Origin: Planctomycetota bacterium
Lineage (GTDB): Bacteria; Planctomycetota; Phycisphaerae; Phycisphaerales; SM1A02
Direction: 5' to 3'
Length of the DNA: 18,403 nt
NCBI GenBank assembly: GCA_022567855.1
Contig: JADFGE010000015.1
Span: forward strand, 1-18,403
The notes below the pieces were generated by a model that worked only from the letters and a program-made list of their open reading frames with translations, was not told where the DNA came from and ran no database searches. Made by a program: the position numbers and the translations under genes. The first letter of the stretch is position 1. Each line of letters starts with the position of its first letter. Shown here one piece after another: positions 7,474 through 15,367 of the stretch.

Positions 7474-7525
7474 CTAGCGGCCTCTACCACGTTTTCGTCA
7501 GCGGCGGTATGCTGGAGGCAGAATC

Positions 7526-8041
7526 GTGCCCGAGCTCAAGCCCATCTCCAGGGAAGCGATACCGGCTGCGATCGCCAAGGCCGAGCGCTATCGTCTGCTG
7601 AACGAACCGCGCGCAGCTGAGAGCATCTGTCGTGACGTGCTCCGCGTCGACTCAGAAAACCAGGAAGCGCTCGTGTTGCTGCTGCTGACACTGACTGACC
7701 AATTCAGCCGCCAGATGCGGGTCGCGGTGCATCACGCTCAGGAGGTTCTGCCTCGCCTCAAAGACGAATACGAGCGGACGTATTACGCCGGCGTAATTTG
7801 CGAGCGCTGGGCGAAGGCTCAGCTCGAACGCGGCGCGCCGGGGTATGCCGCCTATGAGTGGTTCCGCAAGGCCATGGAATCCTACGAGAAGTCCGAAGCG
7901 ATCAGCCCGTCGGATAACGACGACGCGATCCTTCGCTGGAACACCTGCGCGCGGATTCTCAAGCGCAACGATCAGATCAGGCCCAAGCCGCAAGATCAAA
8001 GTATCCAAGCGGGCTTCGAAGATGAAGTGCCGTATCGGTAG
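7526..8041 (+). CDS. TPR-like helical repeat protein, unknown function
   Basis: This 171-residue soluble protein is predicted almost wholly helical. Segments such as ERYRLLNEPRAAESICRDVL and YEWFRKAMESYEKSEAIS look like tetratricopeptide helix pairs (about residues 18-50 and 105-150), which mediate protein-protein contacts. The start is GTG 7526, with GGAGG about eight bases upstream. No signal peptide or membrane segment is seen, so it is probably cytoplasmic. It follows frdD and the mobile element in the same direction, with a possible own promoter between. It converges on the membrane-protein gene, ending 35 bp from it. No specific partner can be named. Confidence 0.7.
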   Translation: MPELKPISREAIPAAIAKAERYRLLNEPRAAESICRDVLRVDSENQEALVLLLLTLTDQFSRQMRVAVHHAQEVLPRLKDEYERTYYAGVICERWAKAQLERGAPGYAAYEWFRKAMESYEKSEAISPSDNDDAILRWNTCARILKRNDQIRPKPQDQSIQAGFEDEVPYR

Positions 8042-8076
8042 AGAACACGTGGCAACGCTTCACATTTAGACGTGTG

Positions 8077-8940
8077 CTAAAGATACGGATCGTTGGCCGA
8101 ATCCGCTCGCCAAGCGATGTAAGCACGAACCACGGCGATGCCGCTGATCACGAGGGTGATCAGCGTCGTGAGCGTAACAGCCTTCCATCCACCCAATTTC
8201 CGTGATTGCGGAAGCGCGCCAATCCACACAGCCAATGGAGCTGCGACGGCGACCAGATAGGCCCAGGCCGGGACATTGCTAAACGATAGCGAATACCCGC
8301 TGTACGCCAGACCTATTGTGAGAACGCCGGCGACGGCGATCGACTCGCAACCAAATCCAGCCGGGGCCCGCCACCATGCGACAAGTGTTGCAGCACCAAG
8401 GCACGCGGCTGCGCCTCCTGCCAACTGTGCCAGCTTGGCGTTCCCGGACAAAACAAGGACGAGACTCACGCCGACAAACGCGACACAAAGCGGCATCGAC
8501 ACCGAAGCACCACGGCTCCGACTGGTGATCAGCTGCATCGTCAGCAACCACAACAAAAGCAATGCAGCCACCGTTGTTCGGTGAATCCACAAATGCTCCT
8601 GGTTGGCAAGGACGATCAACCAGCCGCTCGTGCCCGCAAGCACCGCCGCGCCGATTACGCGCAGAATCAAGGGCTGGCGGCCAACTGCATCAAGGCCGCC
8701 GATCACCATCGCGCCGACGACGAGCGCAAACAGCCATTGCCAAGTTTCATGAGGTGGAAAGGCCGGCCATCCGTCAACGATTATATGACATGACAGGTAC
8801 CCCAACCCGAGCGCGGTCGCGCGGATCAAGCGACCGCGATCCCTCAACCGCCATGCAATAATCAAAACCGCCCCACAAACGAGCATCGGCGCCACAACAG
8901 GGAGCACGATCGTGTTCAGCATGCGCAGCCGCTCGGCCAT
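8077..8940 (-). CDS. Multi-pass membrane protein, unknown function
   Basis: This 287-residue protein consists largely of hydrophobic helices, about eight, with short loops (first one TIVLPVVAPMLVCGAVLIIAW). The C-terminus RADSANDPYL is polar. No transporter, permease or enzyme motif is recognised. The start ATG 8940 lies 45 bp downstream of the yceI-like gene stop, so it is probably the last gene of the M14 peptidase / thioredoxin / YceI cluster. An envelope role is suggested by these neighbours only. Confidence 0.65.
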   Translation of the reverse strand: MAERLRMLNTIVLPVVAPMLVCGAVLIIAWRLRDRGRLIRATALGLGYLSCHIIVDGWPAFPPHETWQWLFALVVGAMVIGGLDAVGRQPLILRVIGAAVLAGTSGWLIVLANQEHLWIHRTTVAALLLLWLLTMQLITSRSRGASVSMPLCVAFVGVSLVLVLSGNAKLAQLAGGAAACLGAATLVAWWRAPAGFGCESIAVAGVLTIGLAYSGYSLSFSNVPAWAYLVAVAAPLAVWIGALPQSRKLGGWKAVTLTTLITLVISGIAVVRAYIAWRADSANDPYL

Positions 8941-8985
8941 GAGTTGACCGTGATTTCGATCCTCATCGCTACAGCTCGACGCACA

Positions 8986-9645
8986 CTACTGGCGAGCACC
9001 TTCCAGACCGACCATGATCGTCACTTCGTCACCCAGCATTCCCTGCATGTAGTTCATGCCATAATCGCTACGCTTGATTGTGAACGTTACGTCGAAGCCG
9101 GCCCTGTACCCGAATCGCGCACCTTTATCGCCCTGGCCAACGAATTCCATCTGTACTGTGATGGGCTTCGTGACGCCGTGGAGTGTCATGTCGCCTGAGA
9201 CGGTGTACGTATTCTCGCCGCTGCTCTGAACCGACTTGCTCTTGAAGGAGATCGTCGGAAACTGCTTCGCGTTGAAGAAATCCGGACTCTTGAGATGGTT
9301 GTTTCTACGGGTGGCGTTCGTATCCAGACTCTGGGTCTTGATCTGAACATCGAAGAACATCTCAGAAGGATTGTTGGTATTGAGCGTGAACGAGCCAGTG
9401 GTCTCGTTGAATCGACCATAGAAGTACGTTACGCCCAGGTGCTTGATCCGGAAGATCGCGGTGGTGTGGACCGGATCAACCTTGTAGGTTTCAGTAGCCT
9501 GCGTGTTAGTAGCCTGCGTGTTAGTGGTCTGCGTGTTGGTGGTCTGCGTGTTGGTGGTCTGAGGATCCGCCGGCGAAAACGCGGCGAGGCCGGCAACCGT
9601 CGCCCCAGCGAGCAGCGACACTAATACAACTCGAATCTTCATCAT
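8986..9645 (-). CDS. YceI-family secreted protein (lipocalin-like, polyisoprenoid-binding type)
   Basis: This 219-residue protein has a signal peptide (MMKIRVVLVSLLAGATVAGL) and then a linker of five 5-residue repeats (QTTNT type, residues 29-53). The YceI domain follows, from TYKVDPVHTTAIFRIKHLGV to the end, with the typical SPDFFNAKQFPTISFKS and GDMTLHGVTKPITV. YceI proteins form a beta-barrel that binds long isoprenoid chains in the periplasm, but what this one binds is unknown. Its ATG directly follows the TGA of the upstream thioredoxin gene (TGAATG at 9643-9648), with GGAG as ribosome site, so the two are coupled. Confidence 0.9.
   Translation of the reverse strand: MMKIRVVLVSLLAGATVAGLAAFSPADPQTTNTQTTNTQTTNTQATNTQATETYKVDPVHTTAIFRIKHLGVTYFYGRFNETTGSFTLNTNNPSEMFFDVQIKTQSLDTNATRRNNHLKSPDFFNAKQFPTISFKSKSVQSSGENTYTVSGDMTLHGVTKPITVQMEFVGQGDKGARFGYRAGFDVTFTIKRSDYGMNYMQGMLGDEVTIMVGLEGARQ
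9487..9561 (-). repeat. Five tandem 15-bp repeats within the YceI gene
   Basis: Read on the gene strand, five consecutive 15-bp units encode QTTNT, QTTNT, QTTNT, QATNT and QATET. They make a Thr/Asn/Gln-rich linker between the signal peptide and the YceI domain. The unit length is a multiple of three, so copy-number change would keep the frame. Units near the domain have diverged, while the first three are nearly identical, which suggests recent expansion at the signal-peptide side. Confidence 0.9.
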
Positions 9646-10788
9646 TCATTTCTCCTTGGGTTTCTCAATACTCCGCCTCGCGACGGACTCGTCTGACCGA
9701 AGCAGTGCCTCGATCGCCTGTTTCAATAGTTGGTAGTCATCGTTCTCGGTTTCATACTGTGGATCTTCAGATGGGAACAGGACCGGTCCGGGATGGAGAA
9801 ACCGGATCACACCGTCTCTGTCAACCAGGAAGGTGACGCTCGTCGCCCGTCGCCGTCCGGATGAAAGATAGGCCTTGCGTAGCTCCGACCAATCTGCGTC
9901 GATTGCGAGTTCGCCCTTGTAGCCGAAGCGCTGCGCCATCGCCAGCACTGCTTCATCATCGACCGTGCGCGTCGGCTTCGGGTGATAGACGCCGACGACG
10001 CGCAGTCCCTTCGGCCCGTATTCCTGTCGCAGCTTCTCAATGGCGGGCAGACTAGCCTGACAGTACGGGCACGTGTTCGTCCACCATCGATACAACGTGG
10101 CCCTGACTTGCTTTGGATCACTATCCTCGGTCTGGGCCGGCAGCTCACGGTCGAACTCAAGCTTCGGGAAACGCGTGCCTACACGATCCTGTCCGCCGCG
10201 TGATGGAGGAAGCGTCTTGATCGGCGCCGACGCGATCAGCGATTCGTCGCGCAACTGGTCGATCAATTCGGCGGCGGCGTCCGGTGTGATGTGAAAGCCG
10301 TTGAACCGCACCGTCCCCCGCTTGTCGATAATAATCGCCCACGGCGTTCCGCCGGTCCGGTAGCGCCGCATCAACGTGGATCGCCTGCCGTTGCTCCCAT
10401 CGTGCCCTATGGGAATCTCCAGTCCGAACTCCTGCGCCATTCTCCACCCAGCCTGCGCGGTGTTTATTTGGTATCCCTCAAAGACAGTCTGCACCGCAAC
10501 GAACGCAACATCATCCGCACCCTCGTATCGATCAACCAAATCGACGAGCGTCGGGAATCCGTACTGTCTGCACCCCGGGCACCACGACTGAAAGCAGTAC
10601 AGATACAGAACCTTGCCTGAGAAATCCGTGATGTCCAGCGACTTGCTATTGGGCGGCAGATTCGCCCACTGCGCGACGTCCCAACTCGGGGCTGGCTGGC
10701 CGAGAATCCCTCGTGCTTGCGGTTGAGCGGCGATCGGCGCTTGCATCGCCAGCAACATCAATCCTATTAGCCCAGATTTCCAGCTCAT
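9646..10788 (-). CDS. Secreted protein with two thioredoxin-like (TlpA/AhpC-TSA) domains
   Basis: This 380-residue protein has a signal peptide (about 1-21) and two redoxin folds. Domain 1 (about 28-182) carries CPGC at 70-73 and a GGTP cis-proline. Domain 2 (about 205-365) carries CPYC at 240-243. The place where TlpA-type proteins keep a cis-proline before the TFLID strand reads TSVTFLVD here, so that proline appears lost. TlpA-like proteins reduce disulfides outside the cytoplasm, for instance in cytochrome c maturation, but the partner here is unknown. I chose ATG 10788, which has GGAG nine bases upstream. An alternative start at 10806 adds six codons. It lies 93 bp after the M14 peptidase gene and abuts the yceI-like gene. 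Confidence 0.87.
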   Translation of the reverse strand: MSWKSGLIGLMLLAMQAPIAAQPQARGILGQPAPSWDVAQWANLPPNSKSLDITDFSGKVLYLYCFQSWCPGCRQYGFPTLVDLVDRYEGADDVAFVAVQTVFEGYQINTAQAGWRMAQEFGLEIPIGHDGSNGRRSTLMRRYRTGGTPWAIIIDKRGTVRFNGFHITPDAAAELIDQLRDESLIASAPIKTLPPSRGGQDRVGTRFPKLEFDRELPAQTEDSDPKQVRATLYRWWTNTCPYCQASLPAIEKLRQEYGPKGLRVVGVYHPKPTRTVDDEAVLAMAQRFGYKGELAIDADWSELRKAYLSSGRRRATSVTFLVDRDGVIRFLHPGPVLFPSEDPQYETENDDYQLLKQAIEALLRSDESVARRSIEKPKEK

Positions 10789-10881
10789 CACAATCATCTC
10801 CAACACGAGTTCGTCTGCGAATCTGAACCCCTGATAGTAGAGGATTATTCTGTGACGACGATCAGGAGCGGACGGCCGACC

Positions 10882-13746
10882 CTACCAGGGATTCGGTTGC
10901 GAAGCGCCCATTCCCGGTCCAAGTATGACCGCGTTCAGCAGCAATCGTCCACTGCCCTCGTAGTACCCTCGAAAAAACGGATCGGCGGCAAAGAGAATCA
11001 CCTGGCCGTTTCCGACCCGTTCAACGGTCGCGTAGGCGGTGTCCGCGGACCGCTGGCGCGCCTCCGGCCAGAGCAGACCGCTGAGGCGCAAGTGCGCCCG
11101 GTCCGTCAGCCGAACAGGCGTAGCGACCGGATGCTTGGACATATACGCAAATTGCCCTGATATCAGCACCGGCAGCCGTTCGCCGAGACCGAAGCACAGC
11201 CAGTGCTCGGGATCCAACTCAGATGCCATGATCGTCCCCCGGGGCGAGAAGATGCGTTGCCACTCGTCGAGGCGCTTCAGATCATCATCCTTTTTCGAGG
11301 GCGATCGTTCGTGCTCTTTATCATCTCCCTTGGCGTCCGGTGACTCGGCATCGTTGGGTTCCTTGTCACCCCATACCTCATCGAGATCGATCTGAATCGC
11401 GTGGGCGCTGCGCTCTCTATTCACCGCTTCCGCATAGACGTCCAGTTCACCGAGGACATTTCGTCTGAGACGTACGGATGACAAACCAATCTCTTCACTC
11501 GCCAGGAACGACGCAGAGCCACCCATCGCAATCAGCGTGCCGCCGCTCTTAATCCACGCCTCCATCTTCGCAATCGTCGATTCGTTCAAGACGGCTCGTA
11601 GTGTGCTTGACCCCCAAACATTAGGCAGCACCAGCACGTTGTAGTTCCGCAGGTCGATCCCCCCCAGGCTTTGGATGTTGATCGGCGAGACCCGCAGACC
11701 GGTTCGCGCATCAAGGAGAAACCACGTCGAGCCGAACGATGTCGTCGAGATCGGCCACTGGGAGGCGATCGCCACCCGCGGCTGCTCCAACAAATGGAAG
11801 CGTTGACCACCCAAGTCCGGGCCGGCCTCACTGAGCGCCGTATCGACCGGCCGAATGATGACGTCGAAGCGTGCTGCGATTTCGTTGAGCAAACCGTGGA
11901 GGTTTTCGGGATTCTCGTGGCCACGCAGAAGAACAGTCCCGCGATCGTACTGTCGACGCCCAACCGCAAACGGCTTCGAGGCCACGCGCAACTTACAATC
12001 CGAACCAAGGAGCTGCACGATCGAACCGTACAGATCCGACGATTGACCATCGATCAAATAGCCATACGCGCCGCGCTGCTCGCCGGGCAATCGAGCGTCA
12101 GGCGCCGGTGCGCCATTCATGCCCCTTTCGCGGACAATTCGTTGGACCCAATACGCCTCGAGCCCATATGCCATTGGGATATTCCAACCGGTCACGTCGT
12201 ACAGCCGACTGCCCCGGCGATTCTCAAGCTCCGTCCGTTCCTCCTTCAGAAAGTCATCGCTCATATGCGGATCGAAACCAAGCGCTGCGTTGACCAATCT
12301 TCGGCTCGGTTGTTTCGACGAGACGACGATCGTGCCAGAGGGGAACGCGCGCGACTGGACGGTTTCACCCCAGACGTCCGTCACATCTTCAGCCACGAAA
12401 TCCTTGGGTGAGATTCGATATTCGATGCCTTGGCGATCGAGCAGATCAAGGAACCGGTTGCGCTTGGCCGTATCGTTCATCGGCGGAACGAGAAACGCTC
12501 CTGGACCCGGCGCGTCGTCCGAGACGGCCCAACGGAAATCCGCAAGGTAGTCGCGCAGGATCTCCTGCCGATTGGCGCGCAGCGTTTCGAGATTCGCGAA
12601 GCTGCTCACCACGTGGTGATGCACCGCGTCAGCGTAGGTGAGGATTTGACCGGCCGGTTGCTTGATGGCCGCCGCGTTTACGCCTGCCTGTTCATAGAGC
12701 AGTCCCACAGCGCCGCGCAGCCCCGCCCATGCGTTTGTGTACCCCGGATACCACTCTTCGTACCACTCCCTGGTGTAATAGCTCCAGCCGTGACGATCGA
12801 ACGCTGCTGCCTGGTCGGCTGAGAATCGCAAACGCCACGCCAAACTGCTCTGGGAGATATCGATGTTCAGCGGTTCACGAGGTGGATCGAAAAGATACGT
12901 ATCCAAGCTCCCCATCTCGTGCGAATCCACGACCAAATGGGGATTCCATGATCGGATGACGGCGGCGCGGCCCCGCGTTTCCGGATGCACCTGCATCAAC
13001 CAGTCGCGATTGAGGTCAAAGAGATAGTGATTGCCCCGGCCGGCCGACCACAGTCCTCCATGCTGCATCGCTTGGTAGTCGGTGTTGGGAACCTTCCCCT
13101 GGAGCGTTTGTAACTGGGCGAGATACCGCTCCCGCCCGTCCGGGTTCATCAACGGATCGATGTGGATCACGAGTTGGTCGAGCCAGGCGCGCGTCTCGGC
13201 GTCCGTTCCCGCCGCGAGCAGATAGGCCACGGTCATGGCCGCATCCGTGCTCGACAGCTCATCACCGTGGATGTTGTACGCCAACCACGCCACCGCGGGC
13301 ATCGTCTTGACGATTTCGTCCCCCTCGCCGGTGTTCTTGAGCTTCCGGGGGTCGGCGAGCTTGGCGTTGTTCTTCCTGATCTGTTCGAGCCTCGCATGAT
13401 TCGCCGGACTCGTGATCGTCAGGTAGTACAGCGTGCGCTTCTCGTGCGAGTCAGCGTACGGGTGCATCGTCACGCGGTCCGAAGCTTCGGCCAAGGCGCG
13501 CAGGTACCGCACGAGCGGCTCGTACCGAACTGCCGTCGCGCCGATCGGGTGCCCGATGACTGATGCCGGGTCGGGAATGCTCGCATCGAGCAGCCTTGAT
13601 TCGAATAGTGAGGACAAGCTTCCCGCCGCGACCGGGGCCTCCTGAGCCGTGATCGCAGTGCTTATGCAGCCAATCGCCACGAGCGCCCAGCAAGCGGTCA
13701 ACCGTCGCCGATGAGCGCGTAAGGATGAGGGACAAACCTGAAACAT
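10882..13746 (-). CDS. Secreted zinc metallopeptidase, M14 carboxypeptidase family, with C-terminal amidotransferase-like domain
   Basis: This 954-residue protein has an N-terminal signal segment (about 10-35). The M14 domain holds the zinc ligands His160 and Glu163 (NIHGDE) and His276 (VDSHEMG). It also has substrate-binding NPDGR (201-205) and NRDW (246-249), and the catalytic Glu352 (LLYEQAG). All are intact, so it should cleave residues from peptide C-termini outside the cytoplasm. The latter half contains NYNVLVLPNVWG and IKSGGTLIAMGGSA, typical of the class-I glutamine-amidotransferase-like fold that follows M14 in large bacterial members of this family. A highly charged Asp/Lys-rich insert separates it from the end. 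GGAGGTG four to six bases before ATG 13746 decides the start over longer options. Confidence 0.92.
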   Translation of the reverse strand: MFQVCPSSLRAHRRRLTACWALVAIGCISTAITAQEAPVAAGSLSSLFESRLLDASIPDPASVIGHPIGATAVRYEPLVRYLRALAEASDRVTMHPYADSHEKRTLYYLTITSPANHARLEQIRKNNAKLADPRKLKNTGEGDEIVKTMPAVAWLAYNIHGDELSSTDAAMTVAYLLAAGTDAETRAWLDQLVIHIDPLMNPDGRERYLAQLQTLQGKVPNTDYQAMQHGGLWSAGRGNHYLFDLNRDWLMQVHPETRGRAAVIRSWNPHLVVDSHEMGSLDTYLFDPPREPLNIDISQSSLAWRLRFSADQAAAFDRHGWSYYTREWYEEWYPGYTNAWAGLRGAVGLLYEQAGVNAAAIKQPAGQILTYADAVHHHVVSSFANLETLRANRQEILRDYLADFRWAVSDDAPGPGAFLVPPMNDTAKRNRFLDLLDRQGIEYRISPKDFVAEDVTDVWGETVQSRAFPSGTIVVSSKQPSRRLVNAALGFDPHMSDDFLKEERTELENRRGSRLYDVTGWNIPMAYGLEAYWVQRIVRERGMNGAPAPDARLPGEQRGAYGYLIDGQSSDLYGSIVQLLGSDCKLRVASKPFAVGRRQYDRGTVLLRGHENPENLHGLLNEIAARFDVIIRPVDTALSEAGPDLGGQRFHLLEQPRVAIASQWPISTTSFGSTWFLLDARTGLRVSPINIQSLGGIDLRNYNVLVLPNVWGSSTLRAVLNESTIAKMEAWIKSGGTLIAMGGSASFLASEEIGLSSVRLRRNVLGELDVYAEAVNRERSAHAIQIDLDEVWGDKEPNDAESPDAKGDDKEHERSPSKKDDDLKRLDEWQRIFSPRGTIMASELDPEHWLCFGLGERLPVLISGQFAYMSKHPVATPVRLTDRAHLRLSGLLWPEARQRSADTAYATVERVGNGQVILFAADPFFRGYYEGSGRLLLNAVILGPGMGASQPNPW

Positions 13747-13789
13747 CGATGCACCTCCTGTAGCCAAGTGCCAACGTATGGTTAGCCCC

Positions 13790-13795
13790 AATATA
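13790..13795 (-). promoter_or_regulatory. Possible -10 box (TATATT) for the M14 peptidase cluster
   Basis: TATATT is read on the gene strand 43 bp before the M14 start, in the otherwise GC-rich 138-bp gap between it and the DUF4139 gene. No recognisable -35 hexamer lies at 16-18 bp, so this is weak, position-based evidence only. Confidence 0.25.
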
Positions 13796-13884
13796 CGCCA
13801 TTACGCGGCGGCTGCGGCATTTGAATTGCGGCGGCGCTGAGGCGAGCTCGGCTTGTGGCTGAGGAGGGCGAGTCTGGAGATGGC

Positions 13885-15303
13885 TCAGTCCGGCTTTTTC
13901 AGTGTCACGTCGTCCTGCTTGCGGTTGATGCCCTGGTGATAGGTGACCTCGTATCCGAGGTCCTTGCGCTCGGCGGGCTTGATCTGCGCCGAGAACTGCG
14001 GGCTGCGATAGTCGTGTAGTTTCGGATCCAGTTCGCTGGTGAAGACGACATGCCCCTGAAAGCTCAGCCGGATCTCAACCTCGATCGGCTTGTCACGGTA
14101 GTTGCGGATGCGCTCGACGCGCTGTTCGTGGTCGTTCCATCCGCCAACTGGGTAGTTATTACGGATCTTATGCCCTTTGGTTGGACTGAAGTATGTCTTG
14201 CCATTATCAGTACGAAACCAGAAGTCGTCGCGCCAACTTCGCAAGCGGAGCCGTTCGTAAATCACCTGCGGATCGGGTCCAAGGTTCAACTCAATCTCCT
14301 GCCCGATTGGAACGTACTTTGAGCTGTAAGCCGTCAAGAACGACAACCCATCCCGGCCGTTATCACGAAAGAGCCGAACGACCCCATCAGGTAACGGCGT
14401 CTCGCCGAGACTGCTCGCCTCGTCGTTGCGAAGAATGAACAACCGCACAAGCTGATCGCCGTACTCGGCAGGGCGGTATCGGTACTTGATTTGGAACGGC
14501 ACGCTCGCGCCTTGGAACAATCGCAGGCGCTTGGACCAAGTGTTCTTGATGGTCTCGGTGCCCTCGATCGTAAAAATGAAATACTCCGAAAGGCCTTCCT
14601 TCACGATCGCCTTAGGGGCCCGAGCCGCGTCATCCATTTCCGCAGCGAGACCGGAGTAGGCGAGACCTCTTGCTCGCTTCTCCAGTTGGCGAACCTTAGC
14701 GCCCAAACGTAGCCGCTCAGAAGTATCCTGTGACACCAAGCCGCGGCGTGCAAGATCCGCAATTCTCTCGACGAGATTGATCTGGCCCACTACAAGTCGC
14801 ACCTGCGCGTTTTCATAGTCCTCGCCGGAGTTATTGGTGATTCGCACGAAACCGTCGAACGACATCCGTTCTTCAGCGGTGTCAGCAACACACACATAGT
14901 CCGCCGCCCACGTGATGCCGCTTGTGAAGTAGCTGATTTCCACGACCGCGCTGCCGCTGAAGTCACTCTTCACGTTCCAATACAACATCTGCGGCTTGTC
15001 GTGCGGGAAGGTCGTGTCGAGAATATCCAACTCCTGAGCATGGGTTTGAAAACGCAGATCGACACTCGTCGGATCAATCAGTGTGTTCGCCCACGAGAAT
15101 TGAAGCGGATTATCGCCTTTGGAAAACGTGATATGGCGTGTCTCGCGGACGAGCGTTAAGTCTTCACTGTTGTAGATCGTCAGTTGCACCGTGTCTCGCT
15201 GCGGAATCGTCGAGACATCGACGTTGTCGGCGTAGGCAGCGGCAACCGGCAAACCGAGCGCCAAGATAATCGCGTGAAGATTGTGCTTGTGAAGTAATAT
15301 CAT
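13885..15303 (-). CDS. Secreted DUF4139-like protein (paralogue 2)
   Basis: This 472-residue protein has a signal peptide with cleavage likely after AYA (residue 25). The body resembles DUF4139 (the MuiA 'mucoidy inhibitor' type). Features are VQLTIYNSEDLTLVRETR near the N-terminus, SGITWAADYVCVAD and GFVRITNNSGEDYENAQVRL in the middle, and beta-rich sequence to the end. A charged helical insert (about 196-245) follows the NNSGEDY motif. The function of such proteins is not established. Most are exported and beta-sandwich rich. ATG 15303 with AAGGA eight bases upstream is preferred over an ORF start 48 bases earlier. It follows its paralogue by 64 bp, probably in one transcript. Confidence 0.78.
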   Translation of the reverse strand: MILLHKHNLHAIILALGLPVAAAYADNVDVSTIPQRDTVQLTIYNSEDLTLVRETRHITFSKGDNPLQFSWANTLIDPTSVDLRFQTHAQELDILDTTFPHDKPQMLYWNVKSDFSGSAVVEISYFTSGITWAADYVCVADTAEERMSFDGFVRITNNSGEDYENAQVRLVVGQINLVERIADLARRGLVSQDTSERLRLGAKVRQLEKRARGLAYSGLAAEMDDAARAPKAIVKEGLSEYFIFTIEGTETIKNTWSKRLRLFQGASVPFQIKYRYRPAEYGDQLVRLFILRNDEASSLGETPLPDGVVRLFRDNGRDGLSFLTAYSSKYVPIGQEIELNLGPDPQVIYERLRLRSWRDDFWFRTDNGKTYFSPTKGHKIRNNYPVGGWNDHEQRVERIRNYRDKPIEVEIRLSFQGHVVFTSELDPKLHDYRSPQFSAQIKPAERKDLGYEVTYHQGINRKQDDVTLKKPD

Positions 15304-15367
15304 CTGTAGAATCCTTGAACTTCCGTCAAATCGTTGCGATGAAACGAGCAACCAGCGGCCTGTGATC

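Noticed and set aside
8042..8085. Inverted ACACGT/ACGTGT between the convergent genes at 8041 and 8077 as a bidirectional terminator
   Set aside because: The arms are only six bases and are separated by about 19 bases without a T-run.
11671..12411. A 246-codon plus-strand frame inside the M14 peptidase gene
   Set aside because: It is a composition-driven shadow of a gene with intact catalytic motifs on the other strand, and has no recognisable domain.
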